A stretch of 64,000 nucleotides of DNA from Protopterus annectens (Eukaryota > Chordata > Ceratodontiformes > Protopteridae). Position 1 is the first letter of the stretch. Each line of letters opens with the position of its first letter. Of the stretch, positions 33,853 through 45,218 are shown in pieces. The notes beneath the pieces are model-generated. The model was not told the origin of the DNA, did not search any database, and saw only the letters and a program-made list of their open reading frames with translations. The stretch spans positions 829,278,519 to 829,342,518 of the forward strand of contig NC_056750.1 in assembly GCF_019279795.1 (NCBI RefSeq). The letters are read 5' to 3'. A program made the position numbers and the translations under genes.

Positions 33853-36300
33853 TGCCTTGAAATAGAAATTAAATTTGGGGACCCAGCAAAACCAAAAACC
33901 TTTAGGAACTATTCCAAGGCTGACCTCTCACCACTAAGTGACACCTTGGCTAAATTCCAAGCACCCCCAAACCCAATAAACCCCATACCATATGCTGAGC
34001 TATTTACAAAATCCCTGTACAGCCATATTGATAGTTGTATAAAAGAAACTGTGCTCACTCCTATTAAGAATAAGACAAACTCAAAAGATAAGCCACCCTG
34101 ATGGATTCAAAATATCAATTGGTTATACAACAAAGGAAAAAAATCTTGGCCAAGCAGAGGAGGAACAAAGCCCAACATGCTAAAAGTCCCCTGACCAATC
34201 TAAACAGGCAGCTAAGAGGGTTAATTAATAATTCAAAGGCTACATTTGAAGTAAAAATAGCTTCTTATGCAAAGGACAACCAGAAAGCTTTCTACAGCTC
34301 TGTCTGTAACCTCAAAGGAAATACGTAACAATGCACATAACTTATAGTAAATGGCATCATCCAAACTAAACTGGAGGCCATTGCTAACCTTTTGGCTGAC
34401 AGGTTCAGCTCAAATTTTTCCACACACTCCCCCTGATAGTCCAAAGGAAATACCACATACCACAATCATCCAACCATTACTAGGGAACAGGCCATTGATG
34501 CACTTTCCATGGCCAAAAACACTGCATCCATGAGTCCCGGTAACATCCTGGGATGCTTACTAAATACCATGAAACATGACCTCTCTGGTCTACTTCAGTC
34601 ACTTTACAACTGCAACCTACAGTAACATTTGGTAACTACAGGCCCATAATTCTGACAAGCCTCATACGTAAGGCCATGGAATGAATCATCATGAATATGA
34701 TAAATGAGGAAAGAGGTAACCTGCAAATGCTGGACCCATCACAGTTTGGCTGTTTTAAAGGAAGGTCATGCCTATTAAATCTGGTGGAATTCTTTTAGAG
34801 GGTCACCAAAGCAGTGGATGAACTGCGGTGGTGGTGCTGCGGTAGCGTTGTCGCCTCACAGTTAGACGTTGCCCATTCGATTCTCAGTTAGAGCGTCTTC
34901 TGTGTGGTGACATGCGTGAATGGGCGTTCCTTCGTTTGAAGGTTGCGTGTTAGGCCCGGCAAGCCAGCACATAAAATTCTACTGCCAATCATTAGCGGAC
35001 CGGAGTTCTGCTGTGGTGACCCCTAACCAGGAAAAGCTGAAAGACACAAACAAACCAAAGCAGTGGATGAGGGCAAGACTGTGCACGCAGCTTACCTCGA
35101 CCTAGCCAAGGCTTTTGCTACAATACCTGACTCAGGCATTATAGATAAGCTCACTAAATTAGGTATAAACCCTTTTATCAACTACTGGATAGCCAGCTGG
35201 CTCACTGATAGAACCCAGGAGGTTAAAATAGTTGAAGCCACCTCCACCAAGAAGTCAGTCAGTAATGGAGACCCCCAGGCGTACTACTGGTCCCACTCCT
35301 TTTTGGTATCTATTTCTTTGAAGTGGAAGCAAAATGCTTAAGGTGTATGGCTAAGCTTGCAGATGATTGCAAGCTGGGGGTTATCACTGTCTCCTCTGCA
35401 GACACTAGCATTCTACAAGAAGACCTATCTCTGACTAAAAAATGGTGCCAAAGTCATGATCTTAAACTCAATGCTAAGAAATGCATAATTGTACCCTTTG
35501 GGAAGTCAGCCAACTCAGTTAAGTTCCATGTTGATAATACACCCCAAAGAGTTGACCCAGTGGTCAGGGATCTGGGTACATACATAGACAATAGCCTTAC
35601 CTTACCTTTGTTTTACCACCATATTGCACAACTGATAAGTTAGAGCATGGCATATAGGTCTAAAGAGGTCATTATCACACTGAAATATACCCTTATAAAA
35701 CCAATCATAGTGTACAGTGTTCTTTTTGGTATGTACCTGACTGGGCATTTGAAGCAACTAAAGTGACCTAGAGGCTCCTCACAAATATAATTCAAGGCAT
35801 ATCAAACCTGCCTTATGTAGAGCACCCTAACCTCCTTTTCCTCTAGTCAGTCACCTATAGATTGCTGAGGGGTAATCTATGCTTGGCTTATAAGGAATCC
35901 ACAAATCCCACACTTATGACTCTCCTGCATATGTGTAAGTCAAACAGTACCAGAAATACAAGGTCTAGAGACATTAATTTTGTCTCAGACTTAAACAGAA
36001 CATGTTGGAGAGGCAGATATGTGTCCCAGTGACTGTCTCTCCTGTGGAACAGGCATCCCATCCATGTGAAGCTGAGTTTGCCTATTATCCCATTTAAATG
36101 CAACCTAGACCAATGGATGGTGAATAGGAATTTACGCAGGGCCTGTCACCCATGTCCCTTATGAACAGAGGTAGCTTATAAATGTCTGGTCCTCGATGTC
36201 CTATTTGGCTATAGGACATTATTATTCTTTCACGAAAACTTAGGTAGGTTCTGAAATGCCCCTGCCCCACCTTCAGCCTAGTTACAATCTATGAATCTAT
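33853..36300 (+). mobile_element. CR1/L2-like LINE, decayed, plus strand, with SINE inside
   Basis: It starts in the endonuclease-RT linker (FSKADLSPLSDTLA-like sequence near 33920), and the linker continues at 34101-34320. RT begins near 34500 (AKNTAS-S-GNILGC-like). The QFGCFKGRSCLLNLVEFF-like segment lies near 34740-34795. After the SINE come DLAKAFATIPDSGII (35098) and LADDCKLGV near 35350-35380. The C-terminal part continues to about 36130, and the 3' end has a tail of aatctatgaatctatgaa near 36282-36302. Stops, frameshifts and deletions are frequent. The C-terminal WNRHPIHVKLS segment is near 36045-36075. Confidence 0.85.
34822..35054 (+). mobile_element. tRNA-derived SINE with perfect 17-bp target duplication
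   Basis: The SINE (tRNA-like head ggtggtgctgcggtagcg, B-box-like cattcgattctc, 3' end gacccctaaccaggaaaagc) is flanked by accaaagcagtggatga at 34805-34821 and again at 35055-35071. The duplicated bases are LINE RT codons (TKAVDE), so the SINE landed in the LINE's coding region and removal of one copy restores the LINE reading order. Insert length is 233 bp. Its identical target duplications suggest it is the youngest SINE copy here. Confidence 0.96.
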
Positions 36301-36304
36301 GAAA

Positions 36305-37250
36305 GGATACAATAATGCATTCTTTGGCATTTAGTTTCAGACCATAATTTTGATACCAATTATTTATTTGAAACAAACCTTCCTGCAGGAAGGATACACC
36401 ATTTCGGGATTCAATGTCTGCTCCTAGCATGAAATCATCTGCACACTTAGGTCAGCCACCTTTATCATTGACAAACAGGATAGGTCCCAGCACAGAACTC
36501 TAGGGGACTCCACTGGTGACTAGTCTCTTTGTAGAGGTAACTTTTGATTATCTCTGTCCTATCTGTGAGACAATTGGCAATCCAGTGGGTGACATAGGGG
36601 TTTATTCTCTGTTTATTTAGATTTTCGATTATGCGTGAGTGGGGAATTGTGTCAAAACTAGTGCCAGGTCAAGGTATGCAGTGTGTACTATTTTGCCTTC
36701 ATCCATTCCTTTGGTGAATTTTTCAAAAAGTGTACCAAGCTGAGTAAGCTTGAACTGCCCTTGATGATTCCGAGCTGCTCTTGATGAATCCAGACTAAGA
36801 CTGGTTTAGTTTTGGAGTATGTCTATGTTATGATTGATTAATTCCATGATAATTCTTTCCATGGCTTTGCATGTGAGACAGGTCAGAATTATGGGTCTGT
36901 GGTAGGTCCACCCTTATGCAGGGAATGACTGTAGCTGTTCTCTATTCACTTCGTACAAAACCTGTATGGAGGCTGAAACTGAACAATGTTGTTAGGGATG
37001 TGTCTGAGACTGAACAGTGTTGTTAGGGATGTGGCTAAATTATGCTTCATCCTATTTAAGATGTATCCTGTGATATTGTCAGGAGACATAAATGCATTAT
37101 TTTTAGCTTGTGATAGCACTTTTAAGACTTAGCCTTGTGTGATAGCTGGAGATGAGCCAGTTTCAGGTATATATTGAGGGACAGATGTTGGGGAGACAGG
37201 GTAAACATTAGAGTTAAATATATTGGCTAGTAGCTTATTCCAGTTAGATT
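36305..37250 (-). mobile_element. CR1/L2-like LINE RT fragment, minus strand
   Basis: Minus-strand homology to RT of the open copy. The region 36305-36500 corresponds to the VADD-to-C-terminal side, and 36500-36540 to the PQGSVLGP region (plus-strand cacagaactctaggggactc). 36560-36960 covers the upstream palm, fingers and entry motifs, and 37060-37230 the MGPDNI...ANILADRFSANFT linker. It lacks a 3' end: it starts abruptly where the plus-strand copy ends near 36300. Confidence 0.78.
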
Positions 37251-37585
37251 ACATTTAGTAGCATCATAGCCTAAAATACTTACACTAGTTAGACAGTTTA
37301 AAACTCAGTAAGGGTAGTATGTTTCCTCTGCAATTACAAAATTACCTTCTCTTCTGGTTTGGTGACTGCCTTATTGGTATATACCCATTACAGTTTGAGT
37401 AAAGGGCTCCATGTCCCACCTGGTCACATAATTTCCTGTGCTCCTCTGGCTTTATTCTGCACCTTCCCAACAAACATATTCTCTGCTGTTAATCCTTTCA
37501 CTCTGAAGGCAGGATCGTGTTCTAATGTGATCATATATTTGCGCTTACTTGACCTTGTACTGAATGAACAATGATTCAAACCATA
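37251..37585. other. No recognised feature
   Basis: Between a LINE fragment and the hAT-like MITE; no motif recognised. Confidence 0.4.
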
Positions 37586-37593
37586 TATTTATA

Positions 37594-37889
37594 CATGCCT
37601 CTCAACTGCCCAGATTTTCACAGAATGTCCAGATTTTTGCCTCATATTTTTGGTCTGTTCCTCATAAAATGCATAATTTTCTGGCAGATGCCTGATGCCT
37701 AATGTCATATAAATAATGGCAGGCATTTAAGTTTTAGACTTCATAGCATTATAACACAAAAATGTCATACTAGCAACTTTCTAAGTTGATAGAAGCAATA
37801 TTTCAAATCTGTCCCTATTTTTTGGCCTTTGTTCCCTTGTTATTTAAGGCTTTGTCCAGATTTCTACTGCTAAGCAGTTGAGAGGCATG
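37594..37889. mobile_element. hAT-like MITE with 8-bp target duplication
   Basis: 296 bp with perfect 16-bp terminal inverted repeats: catgcctctcaactgc at the left and gcagttgagaggcatg at the right. The flanks are the same 8 bp, tatttata, at 37586-37593 and 37890-37897. An 8-bp duplication is the hAT hallmark. The internal sequence (ccagattttcacagaatgtc, ggcctttgttccc) has no coding capacity. A diverged copy lies at 52823-53127. Confidence 0.88.
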
Positions 37890-37897
37890 TATTTATA

Positions 37898-38290
37898 TCA
37901 TCCTTACTCACTCCAAACCACTCATCTCTGGCATACTACCTGGGACCTTTTCTTCTGATTTGGCTTGCCAAATGTCCAGGTCATTCTCCATCTCAACCCA
38001 TTTTACCGTTTTTAATATGTGTCGCACCTCAATGGGGAGGACTATCCAGAGGCATGCATGGACTAGCCAAAGCTCACTACAGGGAAACAGCTGCTCTCCT
38101 GATTTCCTGTAGATCTGATGTGACCATTGAAATCTACACATTCCTTGTAGTTTGTTTGTTCTTATACTGGACACATTTTTTTTCTTTTGAGAAGTTCTCA
38201 AAAGAAAAAATAAGTATACTCAAACCATGGTTTGAAACTGTGAATGGTTTTCACATCACACTCTAAAATCTGTTCTCAGATGTTTTGTTT
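37898..38290. other. No gene; 33-bp perfect palindrome at 38178-38210
   Basis: Within this stretch ttttttcttttgagaa (38178-38193) and ttctcaaaagaaaaaa (38195-38210) are exact inverted repeats around a single G. The rest shows no recognisable feature. Confidence 0.6.
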
Positions 38291-39683
38291 TCAACACCCA
38301 TGGACCCTGGTAACTATAGACCCATTACTCTCACTAGCCTGACACGTAAAGCCATGGAGCACATTATCTCAGACATCATTAATCTGGGCATTGAAATCTC
38401 TCAACCCTGGAACTCATCAATTTGGTTTTACCAAAGGAGGGTCCTGCCTCTTTAACATCCATCATTAAGTTCTTTGAAAAAGTAATTACAGCACTGGACA
38501 GTGGGTATGGATTGCATACACTATATCTAGACATGACCAAGGATTTTGACACTGTTTCCAGTGTAAGTATCATTGATAGACGTGTAAATATAAATATAAA
38601 TCCTTATACTCTGTGATGGATAACTAACTGGTTGGCAGAACCCATGTGGTAAGAGTAGCAGGTGCCACTTATGAAAGCAAAAGATTTGCCAGTGGTGTAC
38701 CACAGAGCTCAGTTTTGGACAATCTCCTATTTTCCATATATTTCTCAGACCTTTAATTCAATACTTCTGGTCTGTAGCTAATTAAGTTTGCAGATGACTG
38801 TAAATTGGATGTTGTTATTCAATATTCAGCTGATGTATAATTGCTCCAGCAAGACATAAATATTAACAACTGTTGCAAGGACAATTGTCTCAAATGAAAT
38901 GTAAAAACAATGTAGCATAGTTCATGTTGGTAAGCAAAACAATTTCACTTACCGTATAGGAGATGTATCTCTCAAATCAGACACTGTTGTAAGGGATCTG
39001 AGTACTCTTGCTGATAATTCCTTAACAATTGACCATCATGTCCATAGTAGTTCAAAAAGCCTTTTGGCATCTCCACTAGATCCAAAGAAGTCTTAATTCA
39101 TCTTTACTCATATTTTATCAAACCCATTATTGAATATAATGCACCTATTGGCATGTATTTATATGGACATATCACACAACTTGATAAACCTCAGAGATGC
39201 ATAATTAAAATGGTCAGTGGCATCACAAATCTTAATTATCAGAAGAGACTAGCAGCCCTTTCTCTGCACTCAGTTTTTTGCAGACACCTCCATGGAGCTC
39301 TATGTCTAGCCTTTCATGCCATGAAAGATCCAACCCTGTTTGATCTCCTACTCATTCGCAGAATTAATGGTACATCAAATACTTGGTTAAAGAACTAAAC
39401 CTTCATCAGCAAATACATTTGACATGTTGGCATGATAGATTCATATCCCAATGTATCGCTCACCTCTGGAACAAACTTCCACTACATGTCAAACAGGGTA
39501 GCACCCTTGCCACCTTCAAGGCAAACTCTGATAACTGGATGGTCAGCCTAAAGTTCTCTCACGATCCATCTTATCTTGCCCTCTTTGAGACTAGAGAGAA
39601 ATTTTGAATAGGGGTTTTTCCTGGGCTTGAAATTGTCTTAAAAAATTGCCTAGTACTTACCAATGAACCTATGAACCTTGCTT
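38291..39683 (+). mobile_element. CR1/L2-like LINE, RT to 3' end, decayed, plus strand
   Basis: It begins at the RT entry motif (PGNYRPITLTSLTRKAMEHI-like) near 38308-38370. Then come an NQFGFTKGG-like segment near 38415, SLTSIIKFFEKVITALDSG near 38448-38505, LDMTKDFDTV near 38526-38556 and FADDCKL near 38788-38808. The C-terminal RHLHGALCLAFHAMKDPTLF lies near 39280-39340 and WNKLPLHVKQGSTLATFKAN near 39468-39530. The 3' end is tgcctagtacttaccaatga near 39647-39667 followed by acctatgaacc. Frameshifted and with internal stops. Confidence 0.85.
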
Positions 39684-40417
39684 CATGGTGTCTTTAGCTG
39701 CTATAAATTAATTTATCACCTAATTCAGACTGATAGTTCCAAAAGATCAAACAGTTTCTGCTATTATAGAGGCTTCAAAGGTTCTATAAAATCTAAACCA
39801 CATCATATTTCTTACTTCACACAAACTACACAGCCACATATTTAATATATGCATTTTTTCTATATTTTTATGTTAGAGTGTCATTTCCTATTGGCTTTAA
39901 TGGACTATATTAACCTTCAAACTTTCTGCTCAATAAGACTTCAGGTAATTTACACAGGTTTTTATGAATCCATTGTCTTATGAATGATTTTGTACTGTAT
40001 GCGTATGTTAGTTTATTTGACAGCATCTGTTCGTTTTATAATTTAGTTATGTTTTCAGTTAATTTGCTATACGTTATTGTACATAATTAAAATGAGGTCC
40101 ATTTTACTGATGATGTAATTTTCTGACTGACTACCTTTTTCATTCTAACATGAACAAATTTCATTTCTAGTAGTTTGGATTTTGTGAACAGTGTTCTTTT
40201 TCGGAGAATGTATTTTGACTATGCAATGCCTGTGAAGTTGCTTTTTCCATTATATTGGCTGGGAAATATAATCAGTGCTTATTGTTTTAGTCTTTTAACT
40301 GTTTCTATAGTATTAAGAATGAGTTTCCTTTCAAAGGGGTTAATTTAGGTGGATGGGTGGGGGGGTTTCTGTGTGTACATTTTCTGTATGTCCGGTGTAT
40401 AAAGTTAGTATTTGTTT
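39684..40417. other. No recognised feature
   Basis: AT-rich; no repeat or coding motif recognised on either strand. Confidence 0.4.
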
Positions 40418-40545
40418 CATTGGTTCATAGTTTAGTACTAGGCTAACTGCCCCTGTGAGCCATTTTAAGCCTAGCAGGTTAACCCTTGTGAGACTCAAAC
40501 CCTGCACCTTGTGTTTGTAAGCCACCCTCCCAACCCTTAATTATT
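40418..40545 (-). mobile_element. CR1/L2-like LINE 3' end, minus strand
   Basis: Plus-strand reading: cattggttcatagtttagta, ctaggctaactgcccctgtg, agccattttaagcctagc. This is the 3' terminal segment of the LINE family in reverse, severely 5'-truncated. Confidence 0.8.
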
Positions 40546-41377
40546 TATCTATAGTCTTCATTATTTATGCATTTATATTTTGCATTGTAGTGAACAGGAA
40601 TTGTGACCGATATTTATGTTTATTTTTTATTATTTTATTTGTCATATAAACATAGCTTTGGATTTAGGGAGTTTCCTATTGGTGGGTGGGGTATTTTGAG
40701 GGAAGCCATTGTCTGTTTATTTGTGTATCATGAAAACTTCTATGTTAGATTTTATGTATTAGGTAAATGTTGTAATGTGACATGAATTTTACCAGCTGTT
40801 GATGATCTGGGTAGAGATAAATGATGTTATTGTATATCTCCCCTCATAATTACTATTTTTCTGCTCCCAGCATTCTTTATTCCCCCTTCAAATTTTAAAG
40901 TATTATTTTTACCCTTCTATTTACTGCCATTCATCCTTAGATAGCTAATCCATTCTTTTCTGCCATCTACTGTAACTTCACCTCATCCTTCTTTTGTATT
41001 TCTGTCTTTTTCAATTCATTTCTGTATAACCTTAATTTACTCCATTATTGCATATGAAAAGAACCACACTTTCAATAATATTCAACTATATAATCCTGGT
41101 AGCATCATTGTTTTTATATTATACTGTTGCTGGTGAGAATTTGCATATCATCATAAATATTTATATCTTGTTATATCATCAACAGCTTATCGATGCCCTT
41201 GGCACATTATTAAAACTACTAAAATATCTGTGAATCTACCATACAGTAAGATATTTGTACTGTACACATATGTAAAAGGAACACTTAAAATCTACAAAAT
41301 ACACAATATCAAATAAAACTACTCAATAAGCACAGATCACATTTAAAACTGCTAAAATGGAATATGACCACCTTTCT
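40546..41377. other. No recognised feature
   Basis: AT-rich unique-looking sequence up to the SINE target duplication; no motif. Confidence 0.4.
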
Positions 41378-41395
41378 CCATCCATTACAATGTCA

Positions 41396-41722
41396 GTCTT
41401 CTTCTTTTGGCTTTTCCTGGTTAGGGGTCACCACAGTGGATCACCTGTCTGCTCATGATTGGCAGTGAAGTTTTACAGTGTCGAGTTGCCAGCCTGGCAC
41501 CCAACCTTCAACAGAAGGCACACACACGCACACACACTCATGCCTGGGGCCAATTTAGAGTGTCCAATCCACCTACAGCATGTCTTTGAGATGTGGGAGG
41601 AAACCCATGTGACCACAGGGAGGACATGCAGACTCTGCACAGAAGGCACACCAGCCGAGAATCGAACTGGAGAACCTCTTGCTGTGAGGCGGCAATACTA
41701 ACCGTTGCACCACCGTGGCCGC
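41396..41722 (-). mobile_element. tRNA-derived SINE, long form with central domain, minus strand
   Basis: 327 bp, flanked by ccatccattacaatgtca (41378-41395) and ccatccattacagtgtca (41723-41740), one mismatch. Unlike the other copies of this family it keeps a central part with ggccaatttagagtgtccaa, cctacagcatgtctttgaga and tgtgggaggaaacccatg, a block widely seen in tRNA-SINEs of fishes. It also has a short (CA)-rich expansion near 41519-41540. The tRNA head is on the right side (cggtggtgcaacggttag in minus-strand reading). Confidence 0.92.
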
Positions 41723-41895
41723 CCATCCATTACAGTGTCAATATGCAAGTAAATTTAGAGACTACATAGACAGAAGACAGACACTGACACTACTTAAAAA
41801 TACCATAGATAACCTTAGGCAACCAACAATTCCTACACTGAAAACTGATGAAAAACATTTCTAATCCACTAAAAAAGTAGCTTTATACTTTGTGT

Positions 41896-42156
41896 CACGC
41901 TGCCAGTTCAGCTATCTGGAATTCTGTAAATAGTTATATGTCATTTGAGAATATTAATATGATTTATATAGAAATGTAACAAAAGGAGACACTGCCAGCC
42001 CAGCTATCTGGAATTTTGTAAATAGTTATATGTCATTTGTAAATACCAGCATGATGCAATTGCTTGTGTTACCAAATGTATTAGAACTATATGTTATGTG
42101 TATATTAAACTATTGGTACAGAAGTGTGTGTTGAACAGGGTTTGTACAGTACTGAG
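41896..42156 (+). repeat. Unclassified dispersed repeat, copy 1
   Basis: Two tandem ~93-bp subunits start with ctgccag..cagctatctgga, each with ttctgtaaatagttatatgt-type sequence and separated by tgtaacaaaaggaga. A tail with cttgtgttaccaaatgtatt and gtacagtactgagc follows. The same sequence occurs inverted at 49997-50262. Family not identified. Confidence 0.65.
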
Positions 42157-42479
42157 CTTCAAGGATGTGTCTACAGTGTACCCTACTGGAAAAGAACAGA
42201 AATGTATAAAAACTATATACCTGTGCAAATGTATGTTTTAGTAGTAGAAACAATGCAGAAGGCACCCTACTTCTAGACATCCTGTCTCCTTGCTGCATTG
42301 AAGCTAACTTTTAAAACACAATTGTAAAACAATTTAATTTCAACTTATTTTCTTGAAGTTTTGCAAGTTAACTCTGTAAGTTCCAGTTTCTACTATATAT
42401 ACACACACATTTATATGAACTGCTATCTTATCTCTTTAATCTAAGCCTTTCCACTGTTTGCATTCTTGTAGCCTGCAAA

Positions 42480-43270
42480 ACAGATAATTAACTTCATACG
42501 TAAAGCTATAGAATGTATTATCTCAGACCTCATTAACTAAGACATTGAAAATTTCTTGGATTTAGGAAAATGATCTCACATTTAATGTGAGAAAATGTAG
42601 TATATTTAATTTTGATAAACAAAACATTTTCACATACTGTATACTTTACACATTCCACAAATCAGACACTTTTGTGAGGGTTATAGGCACTCTTGTTGGA
42701 AAGTCCTTATCATCTGACCATCATATCTCCTCACTAGTTTTCAAAGTCTTCTATTTATTTCATCTAATTTCTAAAGGTATTTCCTCAAAATCCAAAGAAT
42801 TCCTAATTTTCCTTTACTCATATCTCATCCAATCCATTATTAAATATGATGTACCTTTTGGTATGTAGTTGGCTAAACATACCACTCAATTTGACAGACC
42901 TCAGACACTGATAATTAAAACAATCAGTGGCTTCAGAAATATTAGTTATCAAGAGAGAATGGCAGTCCTCTCTGTGGAGTCAGTCTCTTAGAGACTCCTC
43001 TATGGAGATTTCTATCTAGCTTTCTGAGCCATGAAAAACCAAACCCTCTTTGCTCTCCTATTCCTTTGCAGAACAGATGGTACCACAAATACATGGTAAA
43101 AGAAACCATGCCTTCATTAACAGATGAATAAGACACAATGGTGTGATAGATTTGTATCCTGACTTATAATCTAAGTTTAGAACTAACTTCCACTACATGT
43201 CAAGTAAACAGATAATGGGATAGGCAGCCTCAAAATCTTCTCTGGTTTATCTTTCTTGCCCTCCTGGAAC
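42480..43270 (+). mobile_element. CR1/L2-like LINE fragment, heavily decayed, plus strand
   Basis: RT entry remnants lie near 42490-42540 (ttcatacgtaaagctataga, atgtattatctcagacctc). A jump leads to the C-terminal half: GTLVGKSLSSDHHISSLV-like near 42690-42740, HLISKGISSKSKEFLIFLYS near 42755-42820 and SLIKYDVPFGM near 42835-42868. Remnants of the WN-LPLHVK end lie near 43170-43200. It is the most internally deleted copy, and it shares ancestry with the one at 38291. Confidence 0.72.
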
Positions 43271-43611
43271 TTTTGAATGTGGATTGTTAGTAGATAGATA
43301 GAGAGATAGATGGGTTGTGACACTGCAGCAATGGCCCAGTAATTAAGGAGCCTCAATCATCATCACTAGAACCAGTGGGGGATGTACATTGGCAGGATGA
43401 CAAGTACACACATACAGTAAAGTGCAATTTCCCTTAAGAGCACATAGAGACCACAGTCAGTCTGGGGCTGGTTTCTCTCTCTTTTTCCAGATCCCCAATA
43501 AGACTCCCCACTGGCACAGCTATAGAGTTGAGATCCCAGGGGAGTGGCCAAGCCAAGACCTCCAGCACTCTCTCTGTCCAACCAGTGCTTCATGTCCCTG
43601 CCCAAGTAGCT
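43271..43611. other. No recognised feature
   Basis: Moderately GC sequence leading into the AC repeat; the repetitive head near 43318-43400 has a vague tRNA-SINE look but no boxes I would defend. Confidence 0.35.

Positions 43612-43702
<91 letters not shown>
43612..43702. repeat. (AC)n microsatellite
   Basis: About 91 bp of uninterrupted AC repeat, with Z-DNA potential and probably length-polymorphic. Confidence 0.97.
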
Positions 43703-43704
<2 letters not shown>

Positions 43705-44620
43705 TGAGGTTTGATTTATACTCACACATACCTGGGAAAGGCTGTTACAGGTTTACTACCTATCCCCCCTCTGGCCAGACTATAAGGTACTTTTGACTGC
43801 CACCAGCCACTCCTTTTCAGCTACTTTAAGGCCCCTAACAAAGGGTGCCCAGTCTTACTGTGTAATGTTGTATTAATAAAATTGGTAGTTTGAACAAGAG
43901 CAAGGCTATTTGGAGTGGCCCACAGTGTCACCAAATAAGTATATAAGTACTTTGAACTTAAATATGTCTCACAAATATCAGCCATAATGAAAGGGTTAAC
44001 TATATTTAATAACAAATAATAAAAGAACAAGAAGAAAATACTCAGTAAATAATTACAGTTACATCAGAGTTTAAAAGCACAGGAAATACTTAAAACAACA
44101 TTGGAGGACAGTCTGAAATAAATACAGAGAACATCTAAACTATACTTCACTATATTCCTGACTGAATCTAAGAGAAATTACTGTACCCTAGTTAACTTGC
44201 TTACAGAGCAAGGCAAGGCAGATGTGTGGTGAATCAATCTTCTTGTCAGGTGAAAGACAAAATATAGAATGCCCAGTCTCTCTCTCAAAAACTTCTTAAA
44301 TTAATATTTCAAATATTACTGCTGGGGTAGCTTGCAGCATGACATCACTTCTTGTCATCTGACTATCCCAGTGTAGCTGGTAGCATTTAGCATCCACCTG
44401 TGAAAATACACAGACCTCAAATATTTTGGCAAATGGTGGAACTTGTAAAATAATTTACATTCCTCTGCATTTAAAGACAATACAAAAAAAACTTCTTGTT
44501 CTAGACGTGATGTCTCCTGTTGCACTGAAACTAAAAGATAACATGTCTTTTGTTTATGGCCCAGCCATAAAGTAACTCAGCCTGTATGGGGATGCACACT
44601 GCTTTTCCTCATTAAATTTA
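43703..44620. other. No gene recognised
   Basis: No coding motif. The part near 44498-44535 (ttctagacgtgatgtctcct, gttgcactgaaact) resembles 42270-42306, hinting at another copy of an unclassified dispersed repeat. Confidence 0.4.
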
Positions 44621-44731
44621 CTTGCTTATTTTAAGCTTGTTTCCTTTAGTTACGAATGCATACTACCTTGCTATGCATACACATTGTAAAACTGCCTTTG
44701 CTCTTTGCAAAATATAATGCTGTCTAAATTG
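44621..44731 (+). mobile_element. L2/CR1-type LINE 3' UTR, part left of a LINE insertion
   Basis: The segment catacacattgtaaaactgc, ctttgctctttgcaaaatat, aatgctgtctaaattg at 44678-44731 recurs at 49717-49776. There it continues into the gggtctccactgaaaatggg and (AAAT)n 3' end of the LINE type seen at 13395-14298. The large minus-strand LINE at 44732-49709 lies exactly between. Confidence 0.6.
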
Positions 44732-45218
44732 TTCATAGGTTCATACGCTCATAGGTGTGTACTAGGCTAATGGCCCTAGAGTCTTCACAAGCCTAGCCCA
44801 GAAAAACTGCCCTGGCACTGTGCCGCCCGATGATAGTCCCAATGCCCCTATCCAGTATACACTGAAGTGATCCTGGGGTGAATTTCCTGTTACCCATCCA
44901 CTCGTCAAGATTTCCCTTGCAGAGGGCCAGGGAGGTGCTTTGCTTGACATGTATAGGAAACCTATTCCAGAGCATGAGGCTGTCTCTGGGTGATGAACCT
45001 ATCCCTCCAGCATGTTCTGTTGATTGTGGTAATAAGGTTGAGTGCTCTGGAGCGTGTGGTGCAGTGGGATTGGGATTTCTTTAGGTGTAGCATTTCTAGC
45101 AGGACTGGGTCTGACATGGCTTTGTAAGTCAAGCAGAGATCACCTCTTAGTAGACAATAGGAGACAGAGAATAGCTGAATTACTTGAGTCTCTCCATGCA
45201 GGACATGTGTTTAAGGCC

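Noticed and set aside
32395-36300. A single LINE with a twin-priming 5' inversion (head-to-head halves meeting at 33853)
   Set aside because: Both halves have their own 3' end, whereas twin priming leaves only one. Two separate copies explain it better.
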